Below, one piece after another: positions 28,761 through 44,574 of a stretch of DNA of 64,000 nucleotides. The position numbers were made by a program, and so were the translations under genes. The notes beneath the pieces were generated by a model. It worked only from the letters and a program-made list of their open reading frames with translations, was not told where the DNA came from and ran no database searches. Position 1 is the stretch's first letter; the number at the start of each line of letters is the position of its first letter. The stretch lies in the NCBI RefSeq assembly GCF_051020765.1, contig NW_027469232.1, positions 248,001 through 312,000 on the forward strand. Reading direction: 5' to 3'. Origin of the DNA: Lasioglossum baleicum (Eukaryota > Arthropoda > Insecta > Hymenoptera > Halictidae).

Positions 28761-31700
28761 ACGTTCAATGAAAAAGTCATAACGCAGAACGCATATCGCA
28801 TAACCCGTAAAGCACAACGCATAACACATAACGCATAACGCATAACACATAACGCATAACGCATAACGCATAACGCATAACGCATAACGCATAACGCATA
28901 ACGCATAACACATAACGCATAACGCATATCGCATAGCGTATAACGCTTAACGCATAACGCATAACGCGTAACGCGTAACGCGTAACGCATAACGCATAAC
29001 GCATAACGCATAACGCATAACGCATAACGCATAACGCATAACGCATAACGCATAACGCATAACGCATAACGCATAACGCATAACGCATAACGCATAACGC
29101 ATAACGCATAACGCATAACGCATAACGCATAACGCATAACGCATAACGCATAACGCATAACGCATAACGCATAACGCATAACGCATAACGCATAACGCAT
29201 AACGCATAACGCATAACGCATAACGCATAACGCATAACGCATAACGCATAACGCATAACGCATAACGCATCACGCATAACGCATAACGCATAACGCATAA
29301 CGCAAAACGCATAACGCATAACGCATAACGCATGACGCATAACGCAGAACGCATAACGCATAACGCATAACGCATAACGCATAACGCATAACGCATAACG
29401 CATAACGCATAACGCATAACGCATAACGCATAACGCATAACGCATAACGCATAACGCATAACGCATAACGCATAACGCATAACGCATAACGCATAACGAA
29501 TAACGCATAACGCATAACGCATAACGCATAACGCATAACGCATAACGCATAACGCATAACGCATAACGCATAACGCATAACGCATAACGCATAACGCATA
29601 ACGCATAACGCAGAACGCATAACGCATAACGCATGACGCATAACGCATAACGCATAACGCATAACGCATAACGCATAACGCATAACGCATAACGCATAAC
29701 GCATAACGCATAACGCATAACGCATAACGCATAACGCATAACGCATAACGCATAACGCATAACGCATAACGCATAACGCATAACGCATAACGCATAACGC
29801 ATAACGCATAACGCATAACGCATAACGCATAACGCATAACGCATAACGCATAACGCATAACGCATAACGCATAACGCATAACGCATAACGCATAACGCAT
29901 AACGCATAACGCATAACGCATAACGCATAACGCATAACGCATAACGCATAACGCATATCGCATAACGCATAACGTTCAATGAAAAAGTCATAACGCATAA
30001 CGCATATCGCATAACCCGTAAAGCACAACGCATAACACATAACGCATAACGCATAACACATAACGCATAACGCATAACGCATAACGCATAACGCATAACG
30101 CATAACGCATAACGCATAACGCATAACCCATAACGCATAACGCATATCGCATATCGCATAACGTATAACGTATAACGCTTAACGCATAACGCATAACGCA
30201 TAACGCGTAACGCGTAACGCATAACGCATAACGCATAACGCATAACGCATAACGCATAACGCATAACGCATAACGCATAACGCATAACGCATAACGCATA
30301 ACGCATAACGCATAACGCATAACGCATAACGCATAACGCATAACGCATAACGCATAACGCATAACGCATAACGCATAACGCATAACGCATAACGCATAAC
30401 GCATAACGCATAACGCATAACGCATAACGCATAACGCATAACGCATAACGCATAACGCATAACGCATAACGCATAACGCATAACGCATAACGCATAACGC
30501 ATAACGCATAACGCATAACGCATAACGCATAACGCATAACGCATAACGCATAACGCATAACGCATAACGCATAACGCATAACGCATAACGCATAACGCAT
30601 AACGCATAACGCATAACGCATAACGCATAACGCATAACGCATAACACATAACGCATAACGCATAACGCATAACGCATAACGCATAACGCATAACGCATAA
30701 CGCATAACGCATAACGCATAACGCATAACGCATAACGCATAACGCATAACGCATAACGCATAACGCATAACGCATGACGCATAACGCAGAACGCATAACG
30801 CATAACGCATGACGCATAACGCATAACGCATAACGCATAACGCATAACGCATAACGCATAACGCATAACGCATAACGCATAACGCATAACGCATAACGCA
30901 TAACGCATAACGCATAACGCATAACGCATAACGCATAACGAATAACGCATATCGCATAACGTATAACGCTTAACGCATAACGCATAACGCATAACGCATA
31001 ACGCATAACGCATAACGCATAACGCATAACGCATAACGTTCAATGAAAAAGTCATAACGCATAACGCATATCGCATAACCCGTAAAGCACAACGCATAAG
31101 ACATAACGCATAACGCATAACACATAACGCATAACGCATAACGCATAACGCATAACGCATAACGCATAACGCATAACGCATAACGCATAACGCATAACAC
31201 ATAACGCATAACGCATATCGCATAACGTATAACGCTTAACGCATAACGCATAACGCATAACGCATAACGCATAACGCATAACGCATAACGCATAACGCAT
31301 AACGCATAACGCATAACGCATAACGCATAACGCATAACGCATAACGCATAACGCATAACGCATAACGCATAACGCATAACGCATAACGCATAACGCTTAA
31401 CGCATAACGCATAACGCATAACGCATAACGCATAACGCATAACGCATAACGCATAACGCATAACGCATAACGAATAACGCATATCGCATAACGTATAACG
31501 CTTAACGCATAACGCATAACGCATAACGCATAACGCATAACGCATAACGCATAACGCATAACGTTCAATGAAAAAGTCATAACGCATAACGCATATCGCA
31601 TAACCCGTAAAGCACAACGCATAAGACATAACGCATAACGCATAACACATAACGCATAACGCATAACGCATAACGCATAACGCATAACGCATAACGCATA

Positions 31701-32490
31701 ACGCATAACGCATAACGCATAACGCATAACACATAACGCATAACGCATATCGCATAACGTATAACGCTTAACGCATAACGCATAACGCATAACGCATAAC
31801 GCATAACGCATAACGCATAACGCATAACGCATAACGCATAACGCATAACGCATAACGCATAACGCATAACGCATAACGCATAACGCATAACGCATAACGC
31901 ATAACGCATAACGCATAACGCATAACGCATAACGCATAACGCATAACGCATAACGCATAACGCATAACGCATAACGCATAACGCATAACGCATAACGCAT
32001 AACGCATAACGCATAACGCATAACGCATAACGCATAACGCATAACGCATAACGCATAACGCATAACGCATAACGCATAACGCATAACGCATAACGCATAA
32101 CGCATAACGCATAACGCATAACGCATAACGCATAACGCATAACGCATAACGCATAACGCATCACGCATAACGCATAACGCATAACGCATAACGCATAACG
32201 CATAACGCATAACGCATAACGCATAACGCATAACGCATAACGCATAACGCATAACGCATGACGCATAACGCAGAACGCATAACGCATAACGCATGACGCA
32301 TAACGCATAACGCATAACGCATAACGCATAACGCATAACGCATAACGCATAACGCATAACGCAAAACGCATAACGCATAACGCATAACGCATAACGCATA
32401 ACGCATAACGCATAACGCATAACGCATTACGCATAACGCATAACGCATAACGCATAACGCATAACGCATAACGCATAACGCATAACGCAT
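28761..32490. repeat. Family B modules, 28.8-32.5 kb
   Basis: Cores lie near 28,763, 29,974, 31,038 and 31,563. The module at 28,763 (T5G, A7G, A4G triplet) matches the one at 21,266. The module at 29,974 (G2C, double A7T, double C3T) matches those at 22.8 and 28.3 kb. The modules at 31,038 and 31,563 carry the C1G+G2A unit of the 23.6-26.0 kb subgroup. The order of subtypes therefore partly repeats that of 21-26 kb, which suggests a segmental duplication of several kilobases. Rare T5A units occur near 29,303 and 32,362. Confidence 0.8.
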
Positions 32491-34160
32491 ATCGCATAAC
32501 GCATAACGTTCAATGAAAAAGTCATAACGCATAACGCATATCGCATAACCCGTAAAGCACAACGCATAACACATAACGCATAACGCATAACACATAACGC
32601 ATAACGCATAACGCATAACGCATAACGCGTAACGCATAACGCATAACGCATAACGCATAACGCATAACGCATAACGCATAACGCATAACGCATAACGAAT
32701 AACGCATAACGCATAACGCATAACGCATAACGCATAACGCATAACGCATAACGCATAACGCATAACGCATAACGCATAACGCATAACGCATAACGCATAA
32801 CGCATGACGCATAACGCATAACGCATAACGCATAACGCATATCGCATAACGCATAACGTTCAATGAAAAAGTCATAACGCATAACGCATATCGCATAACC
32901 CGTAAAGCACAACGCATAACACATAACGCATAACGCATAACACATAACGCATAACGCATAACGCATAACGCATAACGCATAACGCATAACGCATAACGCA
33001 TAACGCATAACGCATAACGCATAACGCATAACGCATAACGCATAACGCATGACGCATAACGCATAACGCATAACGCATGACGCATAACGCATAACGCATA
33101 ACGCATAACGCATAACGCATAACGCATAACGCATAACGCATAACGCATAACGCATAACGCATAACGCATAACGCATAACGCATAACGCATAACGCATAAC
33201 GCATAACGCATAACGCATAACGCATAACGCATAACGCATAACGCATAACGCATAACGCATAACGCATAACGCATAACGCATAACGCATAACGCATAACGC
33301 ATTACGCATAACGCATAACGCATAACGCATAACGCATAACGCATAACGCATAACGCATAACGCATATCGCATAACGCATAACGTTCAATGAAAAAGTCAT
33401 AACGCATAACGCATATCGCATAACCCGTAAAGCACAACGCATAACACATAACGCATAACGCATAACACATAACGCATAACGCATAACGCATAACGCATAA
33501 CGCGTAACGCATAACGCATAACGCATAACGCGTAACGCGTAACGCATAACGCATAACGCATAACGCATAACGCATAACGCATAACGCATAACGCATAACG
33601 CATAACGCATAACGCGTAACGCATAACGCGTAACGCATAACGCATAACGCATAACGCATAACGCATAACGCATAACGCATAACGCATAACGCATAACGCA
33701 TAACGCATAACGCATAACGCATAACGCATAACGCATGACGCATAACGCATAACGCATAACGCATAACGCATAACGCATAACGCATAACGCATGACGCATA
33801 ACGCATAACGCATAACGCATAACGCATGACGCATAACGCATAACGCATAACGCATAACGCATAACGCATAACGCATAACGCATAACGCATAACGCATAAC
33901 GCATAACGCATAACGCATAACGCATAACGCATAACGCATAACGCATAACGCATAACGCATAACGCATAACGCATAACGCATAACGCATAACGCATAACGC
34001 ATAACGCATAACGCAAAACGCATAACGCATAACGCATAACGCATAACGCATAACGCATAACGCATAACGCATAACGCATTACGCATAACGCATAACGCAT
34101 AACGCATAACGCATAACGCATAACGCATAACGCATAACGCATATCGCATAACGCATAACG
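32491..34160. repeat. Family B modules with short spacing and A4G/A6G enrichment
   Basis: Cores near 32,508, 32,858 and 33,383 are spaced 350 and 525 bp, and the next lies 777 bp later. Some modules lose the C3T / A4T / A4G-doublet tail and carry single A4G units instead. Scattered A6G units occur near 32,804, 33,048, 33,076, 33,734, 33,790 and 33,825. A6T units precede several cores by roughly 70-90 bp, and a T5A unit lies near 34,013. Confidence 0.78.
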
Positions 34161-37100
34161 TTCAATGAAAAAGTCATAACGCATAACGCATATCGCATAA
34201 CCCGTAAAGCACAACGCATAACACATAACGCATAACGCATAACACATAACGCATAACGCATAACGCATAACGCATAACGCGTAACGCATAACGCATAACG
34301 CATAACGCATAACGCATAACGCATAACGCATAACGCATAACGCATAACGAATAACGCATAACGCATAACGCATAACGCATAACGCATAACGCATAACGCA
34401 TAACGCATAACGCATAACGCATAACGCATAACGCATAACGCATAACGCATAACGCATAACGCATAACGCATAACGCATAACGCATAACGCATAACGCATA
34501 ACGCATAACGCATAACGCATAACGCATAACGCATAACGCATAACGCATAACGCATAACGCATAACGCATAACGCATAACGCATAACGCATAACGCATAAC
34601 GCATAACGCATAACGCATAACGCATGACGCATAACGCAGAACGCATAACGCATAACGCATGACGCATAACGCATAACGCATAACACATAACGCATAACGC
34701 ATAACGCATAACGCATGACGCATAACGCATAACGCATAACGCATAACGCATGACGCATAACGCATAACGCATAACGCATAACGCATAACGCATAACGCAT
34801 AACGCATAACGCATAACGCATAACGCATAACGCATAACGCATAACGCATAACGCATGACGCATAACGCATAACGCATAACGCATGACGCATAACGCATAA
34901 CGCATAACGCATAACGCATAACGCATTACGAATAACGCATAACGCATAACGCATAACGCATAACGCATAACGCATAACGCATAACGCATAACGCATAACG
35001 CATAACGCATAACGCATAACGCATAACGCATAACGCATAACGCATAACGCATAACGCATAACGCATAACGCATAACGCATAACGCATAACGCATAACGCA
35101 TAACGCATAACGCATAACGCATAACGCATAACGCATAACGCATAACGCATAACGCATAACGCATAACGCATAACGCATAACGCATAACGCATAACGCATA
35201 ACGCATAACGCATAACGCATAACGCATAACGCATAACGCATAACGCATAACGCATAACGCATAACGCATAACGCATAACGCATAACGCATAACGCATAAC
35301 GCATAACGCATGACGCATAACGCAGAACGCATAACGCATAACGCATGACGCATAACGCATAACGCATAACGCATAACGCATAACGCATAACGCATAACGC
35401 ATAACGCATAACGCATAACGCATAACGCATAACGCATAACGCATAACGCATAACGCATAACGCATAACGCATAACGCATAACGCATAACGCATAACGCAT
35501 AACGCATAACGCATAACGCATAACGCATAACGCATAACGAATAACGCATATCGCATAACGTATAACGCTTAACGCATAACGCACAACGCATAACGCATAA
35601 CGCATAACGCATAACGCATAACGCATAACGCATAACGCATAACGCATAACGCATAACGCATAACGCATAACGCATAACGCATAACGCATAACGCATAACG
35701 TTCAATGAAAAAGTCATAACGCAGAACGCATATCGCATAACCCGTAAAGCACAACGCATAACACATAACGCATAACGCATAACACATAACGCATAACGCA
35801 TAACGCATAACGCATAACGCATAACGCATAACGCATAACGCATAACGCATAACGCATAACGCATAACGCATAACACATAACGCATAACGCATATCGCATA
35901 GCGTATAACGCTTAACGCATAACGCATAACGCATAACGCGTAACGCGTAACGCATAACGCATAACGCATAACGCATAACGCATAACGCATAACGCATAAC
36001 GCATAACGCATAACGCATAACGCGTAACGCATAACGCGTAACGCATAACGCATAACGCCTAACGCATAACGCATAACGCATAACGCATAACGCATAACGC
36101 ATAACGCATAACGCATAACGCATAACGCATAACGCATAACGCATGACGCATAACGCATAACGCATAACGCATAACGCATAACGCATAACGCATAACGCAT
36201 GACGCATAACGCATAACGCATAACGCATAACGCATGACGCATAACGCATAACGCATAACGCATAACGCATAACGCATAACGCATAACGCATAACGCATAA
36301 CGCATAACGCATAACCCATAACGCATAACGCATATCGCATAGCGTATAACGCTTAACGCATAACGCATAACGCATAACGCGTAACGCGTAACGCATAACG
36401 CATAACGCATAACGCATAACGCATAACGCATAACGCATAACGCATAACGCATAACGCATAACGCATAACGCATAACGCATAACGCATAACGCATAACGCA
36501 TAACGCATAACGCATAACGCATAACGCATAACGCATAACGCATGACGCATAACGCAGAACGCATAACGCATAACGCATGACGCATAACGCATAACGCATA
36601 ACGCATAACGCATAACGCATAACGCATAACGCATGACGCATAACGCATAACGCATAACGCATAACGCATGACGCATAACGCATAACGCATAACGCATAAC
36701 GCATAACGCATAACGCATAACGCATAACGCATAACGCATAACGCATAACGCATAACGCATAACGCATAACGCATAACGCATGACGCATAACGCATAACGC
36801 ATAACGCATGACGCATAACGCATAACGCATAACGCATAACGCATAACGCATTACGCATAACGCATAACGCATAACGCATAACGCATAACGCATAACGCAT
36901 AACGCATAACGCATAACGCATAACGCATAACGCATAACCCGTAAAGCACAACGCATAACACATAACGCATAACGCATAACACATAACGCATAACGCATAA
37001 CGCATAACGCATAACGCATAACGCATAACGCATAACGCATAACACATAACGCATAACGCATATCGCATAACGTATAACGCTTAACGCATAACGCGTAACG

Positions 37101-37420
37101 CATAACGCGTAACGCGTAACGCATAACGCATAACGCATAACGCATAACGCATAACGCATAACGCATAACGCATAACGCATAACGCATAACGCATAACGCA
37201 TAACGCATAACGCATAACGCATAACGCATAACGCATAACGCATAACGCATAACGCATAACGCATAACGCATAACGCATAACGCATAACGCATAACGCATA
37301 ACGCATAACGCATAACGCATAACGCATAACGCATTACGCATAACGCATAACGCATAACGCATAACGCATAACGCATAACGCATAACGCATAACGCATAAC
37401 GCATATCGCATAACGCATAA
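34161..37420. repeat. Family B modules, first appearance of the T5C unit
   Basis: Cores lie near 34,160 and 35,700. A long canonical run fills about 34,930-35,300. A five-unit marker near 35,540 is followed by canonical and then CGCACAA (T5C) near 35,580, a combination not seen further left. A module near 36,938 has G2C+A4G, C1A+T5C and G2A but no core or A7T in front of it, so its left half is missing. A6G units are frequent at 36.1-36.8 kb. Confidence 0.78.
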
Positions 37421-40400
37421 CGTTCAATGAAAAAGTCATAACGCATAACGCATATCGCATAACCCGTAAAGCACAACGCATAACACATAACGCATAACGC
37501 ATAACACATAACGCATAACGCATAACGCATAACGCATAACGCATAACGCATAACGCATAACACATAACGCATAACGCATATCGCATAACGTATAACGCTT
37601 AACGCATAACGCATAACGCATAACGCGTAACGCGTAACGCATAACGCATAACGCATAACGCATAACGCATAACGCATAACGCATAACGCATAACGCATAA
37701 CGCATAACGCATAACGCATAACGCATAACGCATAACGCATAACGCATAACGCATAACGCATAACGCATAACGCATAACGCATAACGCATAACGCATAACG
37801 CATAACGCATAACGCATAACGCATAACGCATAACGCATAACGCATAACGCATAACGCATAACGCATAACGCATAACGCATAACGCATAACGCATAACGCA
37901 TAACGCATAACGCATAACGCATAACGCATAACGCATAACGCATAACGCATAACGCATAACGCATAACGCATAACGCATAACGCATAACGCATAACGCATA
38001 ACGCATAACGCATAACGCATAACGCATAACGCATAACGCATAACGCATAACGCATAACGCATAACGCATAACGCATAACGCATAACGCATAACGCATAAC
38101 GCATAACGCATAACGCATAACGCATAACGCATAACGCATAACGCATAACGCATATCGCATAACGCATAACGCATAACGCATAACGCATAACGCATAACGC
38201 ATAACGCATAACGCATAACGCATAACGCATAACGCATAACGCATAACGCATAACGCATAACGCATGACGCATAACGCAGAACGCATAACGCATAACGCAT
38301 GACGCATAACGCATAACGCATAACGCATAACGCATAACGCATAACGCATAACGCATAACGCATAACGCATAACGCATAACGCATAACGCATAACGCATAA
38401 CGCATAACGCATAACGCATAACGCATAACGCATAACGAATAACGCATATCGCATAACGTATAACGCTTAACGCATAACGCACAACGCATAACGCATAACG
38501 CATAACGCATAACGCATAACGCATAACGCATAACGCATAACGCATAACGCATAACGCATAACGCATAACGCATAACGCATAACGCATAACGCATAACGTT
38601 CAATGAAAAAGTCATAACGCAGAACGCATATCGCATAACCCGTAAAGCACAACGCATAACACATAACGCATAACGCATAACACATAACGCATAACGCATA
38701 ACGCATAACGCATAACGCATAACGCATAACGCATAACGCATAACGCATAACGCATAACGCATAACGCATAACGCATAACGCATAACGCATAACACATAAC
38801 GCATAACGCATATCGCATAGCGTATAACGCTTAACGCATAACGCATAACGCATAACGCGTAACGCGTAACGCATAACGCATAACGCATAACGCATAACGC
38901 ATAACGCATAACGCATAACGCATAACGCATAACGCATAACGCGTAACGCATAACGCGTAACGCATAACGCATAACGCATAACGCATAACGCATAACGCAT
39001 AACGCATAACGCATAACGCATAACGCATAACGCATAACGCATAACGCATAACGCATAACGCATAACGCATAACGCATAACGCATAACGCATAACGCATAA
39101 CGCATAACGCATAACGCATAACGCATTACGCATAACGCATAACGCATAACGCATAACGCATAACGCATAACGCATAACGCATAACGCATATCGCATAACG
39201 CATAACGTTCAATGAAAAAGTCATAACGCATAACGCATATCGCATAACCCGTAAAGCACAACGCATAACACATAACGCATAACGCATAACACATAACGCA
39301 TAACGCATAACGCATAACGCATAACGCATAACGCATAACGCATAACGCATAACACATAACGCATAACGCATATCGCATAACGTATAACGCTTAACGCATA
39401 ACGCATAACGCATAACGCGTAACGCGTAACGCATAACGCATAACGCATAACGCATAACGCATAACGCATAACGCATAACGCATAACGCATAACGCATAAC
39501 GCATAACGCATAACGCATAACGCATAACGCATAACGCATAACGCATAACGCATAACGCATAACGCATAACGCATAACGCATAACGCATAACGCATAACGC
39601 ATAACGCATAACGCATAACGCATAACGCATAACGCATAACGCATAACGCATAACGCATAACGCATAACGCATAACGCATAACGCATAACGCATAACGCAT
39701 AACGCATAACGCATAACGCATAACGCATAACGCATAACGCATAACGCATAACGCATAACGCATAACGCATAACGCATAACGCATAACGCATAACGCATAA
39801 CGCATAACGCATAACGCATAACGCATAACGCATAACGCATAACGCATAACGCATAACGCATAACGCATAACGCATAACGCATAACGCATAACGCATAACG
39901 CATAACGCATAACGCATAACGCATAACGCATAACGCATAACGCATGACGCATAACGCAGAACGCATAACGCATAACGCATGACGCATAACGCATAACGCA
40001 TAACGCATAACGCATAACGCATAACGCATAACGCATAACGCATAACGCATAACGCATAACGCATAACGCATAACGCATAACGCATAACGCATAACGCATA
40101 ACGCATAACGCATAACGCATAACGCATAACGAATAACGCATATCGCATAACGTATAACGCTTAACGCATAACGCACAACGCATAACGCATAACGCATAAC
40201 GCATAACGCATAACGCATAACGCATAACGCATAACGCATAACGCATAACGCATAACGCATAACGCATAACGCATAACGCATAACGTTCAATGAAAAAGTC
40301 ATAACGCAGAACGCATATCGCATAACCCGTAAAGCACAACGCATAACACATAACGCATAACGCATAACACATAACGCATAACGCATAACGCATAACGCAT

Positions 40401-41193
40401 AACGCATAACGCATAACGCATAACGCATAACGCATAACGCATAACGCATAACGCATAACGCATAACGCATAACGCATAACGCATAACGCATAACACATAA
40501 CGCATAACGCATATCGCATAGCGTATAACGCTTAACGCATAACGCATAACGCATAACGCGTAACGCGTAACGCATAACGCATAACGCATAACGCATAACG
40601 CATAACGCATAACGCATAACGCATAACGCATAACGCATAACGCATAACGCGTAACGCATAACGCGTAACGCGTAACGCATAACGCATAACGCATAACGCA
40701 TAACGCATAACGCATAACGCATAACGCATAACGCATAACGCATAACGCATAACGCATAACGCATAACGCATAACGCATAACGCATAACGCATAACGCATA
40801 ACGCATAACGCATAACGCATAACGCATAACGCATAACGCATAACGCATAACGCATAACGCATAACGCATAACGCATAACGCATAACGCATAACGCATAAC
40901 GCATAACGCATAACGCATAACGCATAACGCATAACGCATAACGCATAACGCATAACGCATAACGCATAACGCATAACGCATAACGCATAACGCATAACGC
41001 ATAACGCATAACGCATAACGCATAACGCATAACGCATAACGCATAACGCATAACGCATAACGCATAACGCATAACGCATAACGCATAACGCATAACGCAT
41101 AACGCATAACGCATGACGCATAACGCATAACGCATAACGCATAACGCATAACGAATAACGCATAACGCATAACGCATAACGCATAACGCATAA
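37421..41193. repeat. Family B modules alternating two core subtypes
   Basis: Cores near 37,422, 38,598, 39,207 and 40,285 alternate between a canonical unit after the core (37,422 and 39,207) and T5G after the core (38,598 and 40,285). Each T5G-type copy is preceded by a five-unit marker and the T5C unit. Spacings are 1,176, 609 and 1,078 bp. The arrangement is seen again at 48.1-50.8 kb. Near-pure canonical runs cover about 37,640-38,150 and 39,430-39,945. Confidence 0.8.
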
Positions 41194-42943
41194 CGCATCA
41201 CGCATAACGCATAACGCATAACGCATCACGCATAACGCATAACGCATAACGCATAACGCATAACGCATAACGCATAACGCATAACGCATAACGCATAACG
41301 CATGACGCATAACGCAGAACGCATAACGCATAACGCATAACGCATAACGCATAACGCATAACGCATTACGCATAACGCATAACGCATAACGCATAACGCA
41401 TAACGCATAACGCATAACGCATAACGCATATCGCATAACGCATAACGTTCAATGAAAAAGTCATAACGCATAACGCATATCGCATAACCCGTAAAGCACA
41501 ACGCATAACACATAACGCATAACGCATAACACATAACGCATAACGCATAACGCATAACGCATAACGCATAACGCATAACGCATAACGCATAACGCATAAC
41601 ACATAACGCATAACGCATATCGCATAACGTATAACGCTTAACGCATAACGCATAACGCATAACGCGTAACGCGTAACGCATAACGCATAACGCATAACGC
41701 ATAACGCATAACGCATAACGCATAACGCATAACGCATAACGCATAACGCATAACGCATAACGCATAACGCATAACGCATAACGCATAACGCATAACGCAT
41801 AACGCATAACGCATAACGCATAACGCATAACGCATAACGCATAACGCATAACGCATAACGCATAACGCATAACGCATAACGCATAACGCATAACGCATAA
41901 CGCATAACGCATAACGCATAACGCATAACGCATAACGCATAACGCATAACGCATAACGCATAACGCATGACGCATAACGCAGAACGCATAACGCATAACG
42001 CATGACGCATAACGCATAACGCATAACGCATAACGCATAACGCATAACGCATGACGCATAACGCAGAACGCATAACGCATAACGCGTAACGCGTAACGCA
42101 TAACGCATAACGCATAACGCATAACGCATAACGCATAACGCATAACGTTCAATGAAAAAGTCATAACGCAGAACGCATATCGCATAACCCGTAAAGCACA
42201 ACGCATAACACATAACGCATAACGCATAACACATAACGCATAACGCATAACGCATAACGCATAACGCATAACGCATAACGCATAACGCATAACACATAAC
42301 GCATAACGCATATCGCATAGCGTATAACGCTTAACGCATAACGCATAACGCATAACGCGTAACGCGTAACGCTTAACGCATAACGCATAACGCATAACGC
42401 ATAACGCATAACGCATAACGCATAACGCATAACGCATAACGCATAACGCATAACGCGTAACGCGTAACGCGTAACGCATAACGCATAACGCATAACGCAT
42501 AACGCATAACGCATAACGCATAACGCATAACGCATAACGCATAACGCATAACGCATAACGCATAACGCATAACGCATAACGCATAACGCATAACGCATAA
42601 CGCATAACGCATAACGCATAACGCATAACGCATAACGCATAACGCATAACGCATAACGCATAACGCATAACGCATAACGCATAACGCATAACGCATAACG
42701 CATAACGCATAACGCATAACGCATAACGCATAACGCATAACGCATAACGCATAACGCATAACGCATAACGCATAACGCATAACGCATAACGCATAACGCA
42801 TAACGCATAACGCATAACGCATAACGCATAACGCATAACGCATAACGCATAACGCATAACGCATGACGCATAACGCATAACGCATAACGCATAACGCATA
42901 ACGAATAACGCATAACGCATAACGCATAACGCATAACGCATAA
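41194..42943. repeat. 1.75-kb higher-order unit, copy 1
   Basis: It is bounded by a doublet of A6C units 28 bp apart (41,194 and 41,222). It contains A6G / T5G, A6T, a core with canonical follower at 41,447, an A6G / T5G / A6G group, an A6G / T5G / A4G-doublet group and a core with T5G follower at 42,147. A4T and an A4G doublet, A4T again, an A4G triplet and a C3A unit follow before the next A6C doublet. The two cores are 700 bp apart. Confidence 0.88.
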
Positions 42944-44574
42944 CGCATCACGCATAACGCATAACGCATAACGCATCACGCATAACGCATAACGCATAAC
43001 GCATAACGCATAACGCATAACGCATAACGCATAACGCATAACGCATAACGCATGACGCATAACGCAGAACGCATAACGCATAACGCATAACGCATAACGC
43101 ATAACGCATAACGCATTACGCATAACGCATAACGCATAACGCATAACGCATAACGCATAACGCATAACGCATAACGCATAACGCATATCGCATAACGCAT
43201 AACGTTCAATGAAAAAGTCATAACGCATAACGCATATCGCATAACCCGTAAAGCACAACGCATAACACATAACGCATAACGCATAACACATAACGCATAA
43301 CGCATAACGCATAACGCATAACGCATAACGCATAACGCATAACGCATAACGCATAACACATAACGCATAACGCATATCGCATAACGTATAACGCTTAACG
43401 CATAACGCATAACGCATAACGCGTAACGCGTAACGCATAACGCATAACGCATAACGCATAACGCATAACGCATAACGCATAACGCATAACGCATAACGCA
43501 TAACGCATAACGCATAACGCATAACGCATAACGCATAACGCATAACGCATAACGCATAACGCATAACGCATAACGCATAACGCATAACGCATAACGCATA
43601 ACGCATAACGCATAACGCATAACGCATAACGCATAACGCATAACGCATAACGCATAACGCATAACGCATAACGCATAACGCATAACGCATAACGCATAAC
43701 GCATGACGCATAACGCAGAACGCATAACGCATAACGCATGACGCATAACGCATAACGCATAACGCATAACGCATAACGCATAACGCATGACGCATAACGC
43801 AGAACGCATAACGCATAACGCGTAACGCGTAACGCATAACGCATAACGCATAACGCATAACGCATAACGCATAACGCATAACGTTCAATGAAAAAGTCAT
43901 AACGCAGAACGCATATCGCATAACCCGTAAAGCACAACGCATAACACATAACGCATAACGCATAACACATAACGCATAACGCATAACGCATAACGCATAA
44001 CGCATAACGCATAACGCATAACGCATAACACATAACGCATAACGCATATCGCATAGCGTATAACGCTTAACGCATAACGCATAACGCATAACGCGTAACG
44101 CGTAACGCTTAACGCATAACGCATAACGCATAACGCATAACGCATAACGCATAACGCATAACGCATAACGCATAACGCATAACGCATAACGCGTAACGCG
44201 TAACGCGTAACGCATAACGCATAACGCATAACGCATAACGCATAACGCATAACGCATAACGCATAACGCATAACGCATAACGCATAACGCATAACGCATA
44301 ACGCATAACGCATAACGCATAACGCATAACGCATAACGCATAACGCATAACGCATAACGCATAACGCATAACGCATAACGCATAACGCATAACGCATAAC
44401 GCATAACGCATAACGCATAACGCATAACGCATAACGCATAACGCATAACGCATAACGCATAACGCATAACGCATAACGCATAACGCATAACGCATAACGC
44501 ATAACGCATAACGCATAACGCATAACGCATAACGCATAACGCATAACGCATAACGCATAACGCATAACGCATAA
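42944..44574. repeat. 1.75-kb higher-order unit, copy 2
   Basis: It repeats the order of 41,194-42,943: A6C doublet at 42,944 and 42,972 (1,750 bp after copy 1), core at 43,204, matching A6G / T5G groups, core at 43,883, A4T with A4G doublet and A4G triplet. The cores are 679 bp apart, three heptamers fewer than in copy 1. The right end differs: instead of C3A and an A6C doublet there is a single A6C at 44,575. Confidence 0.88.
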
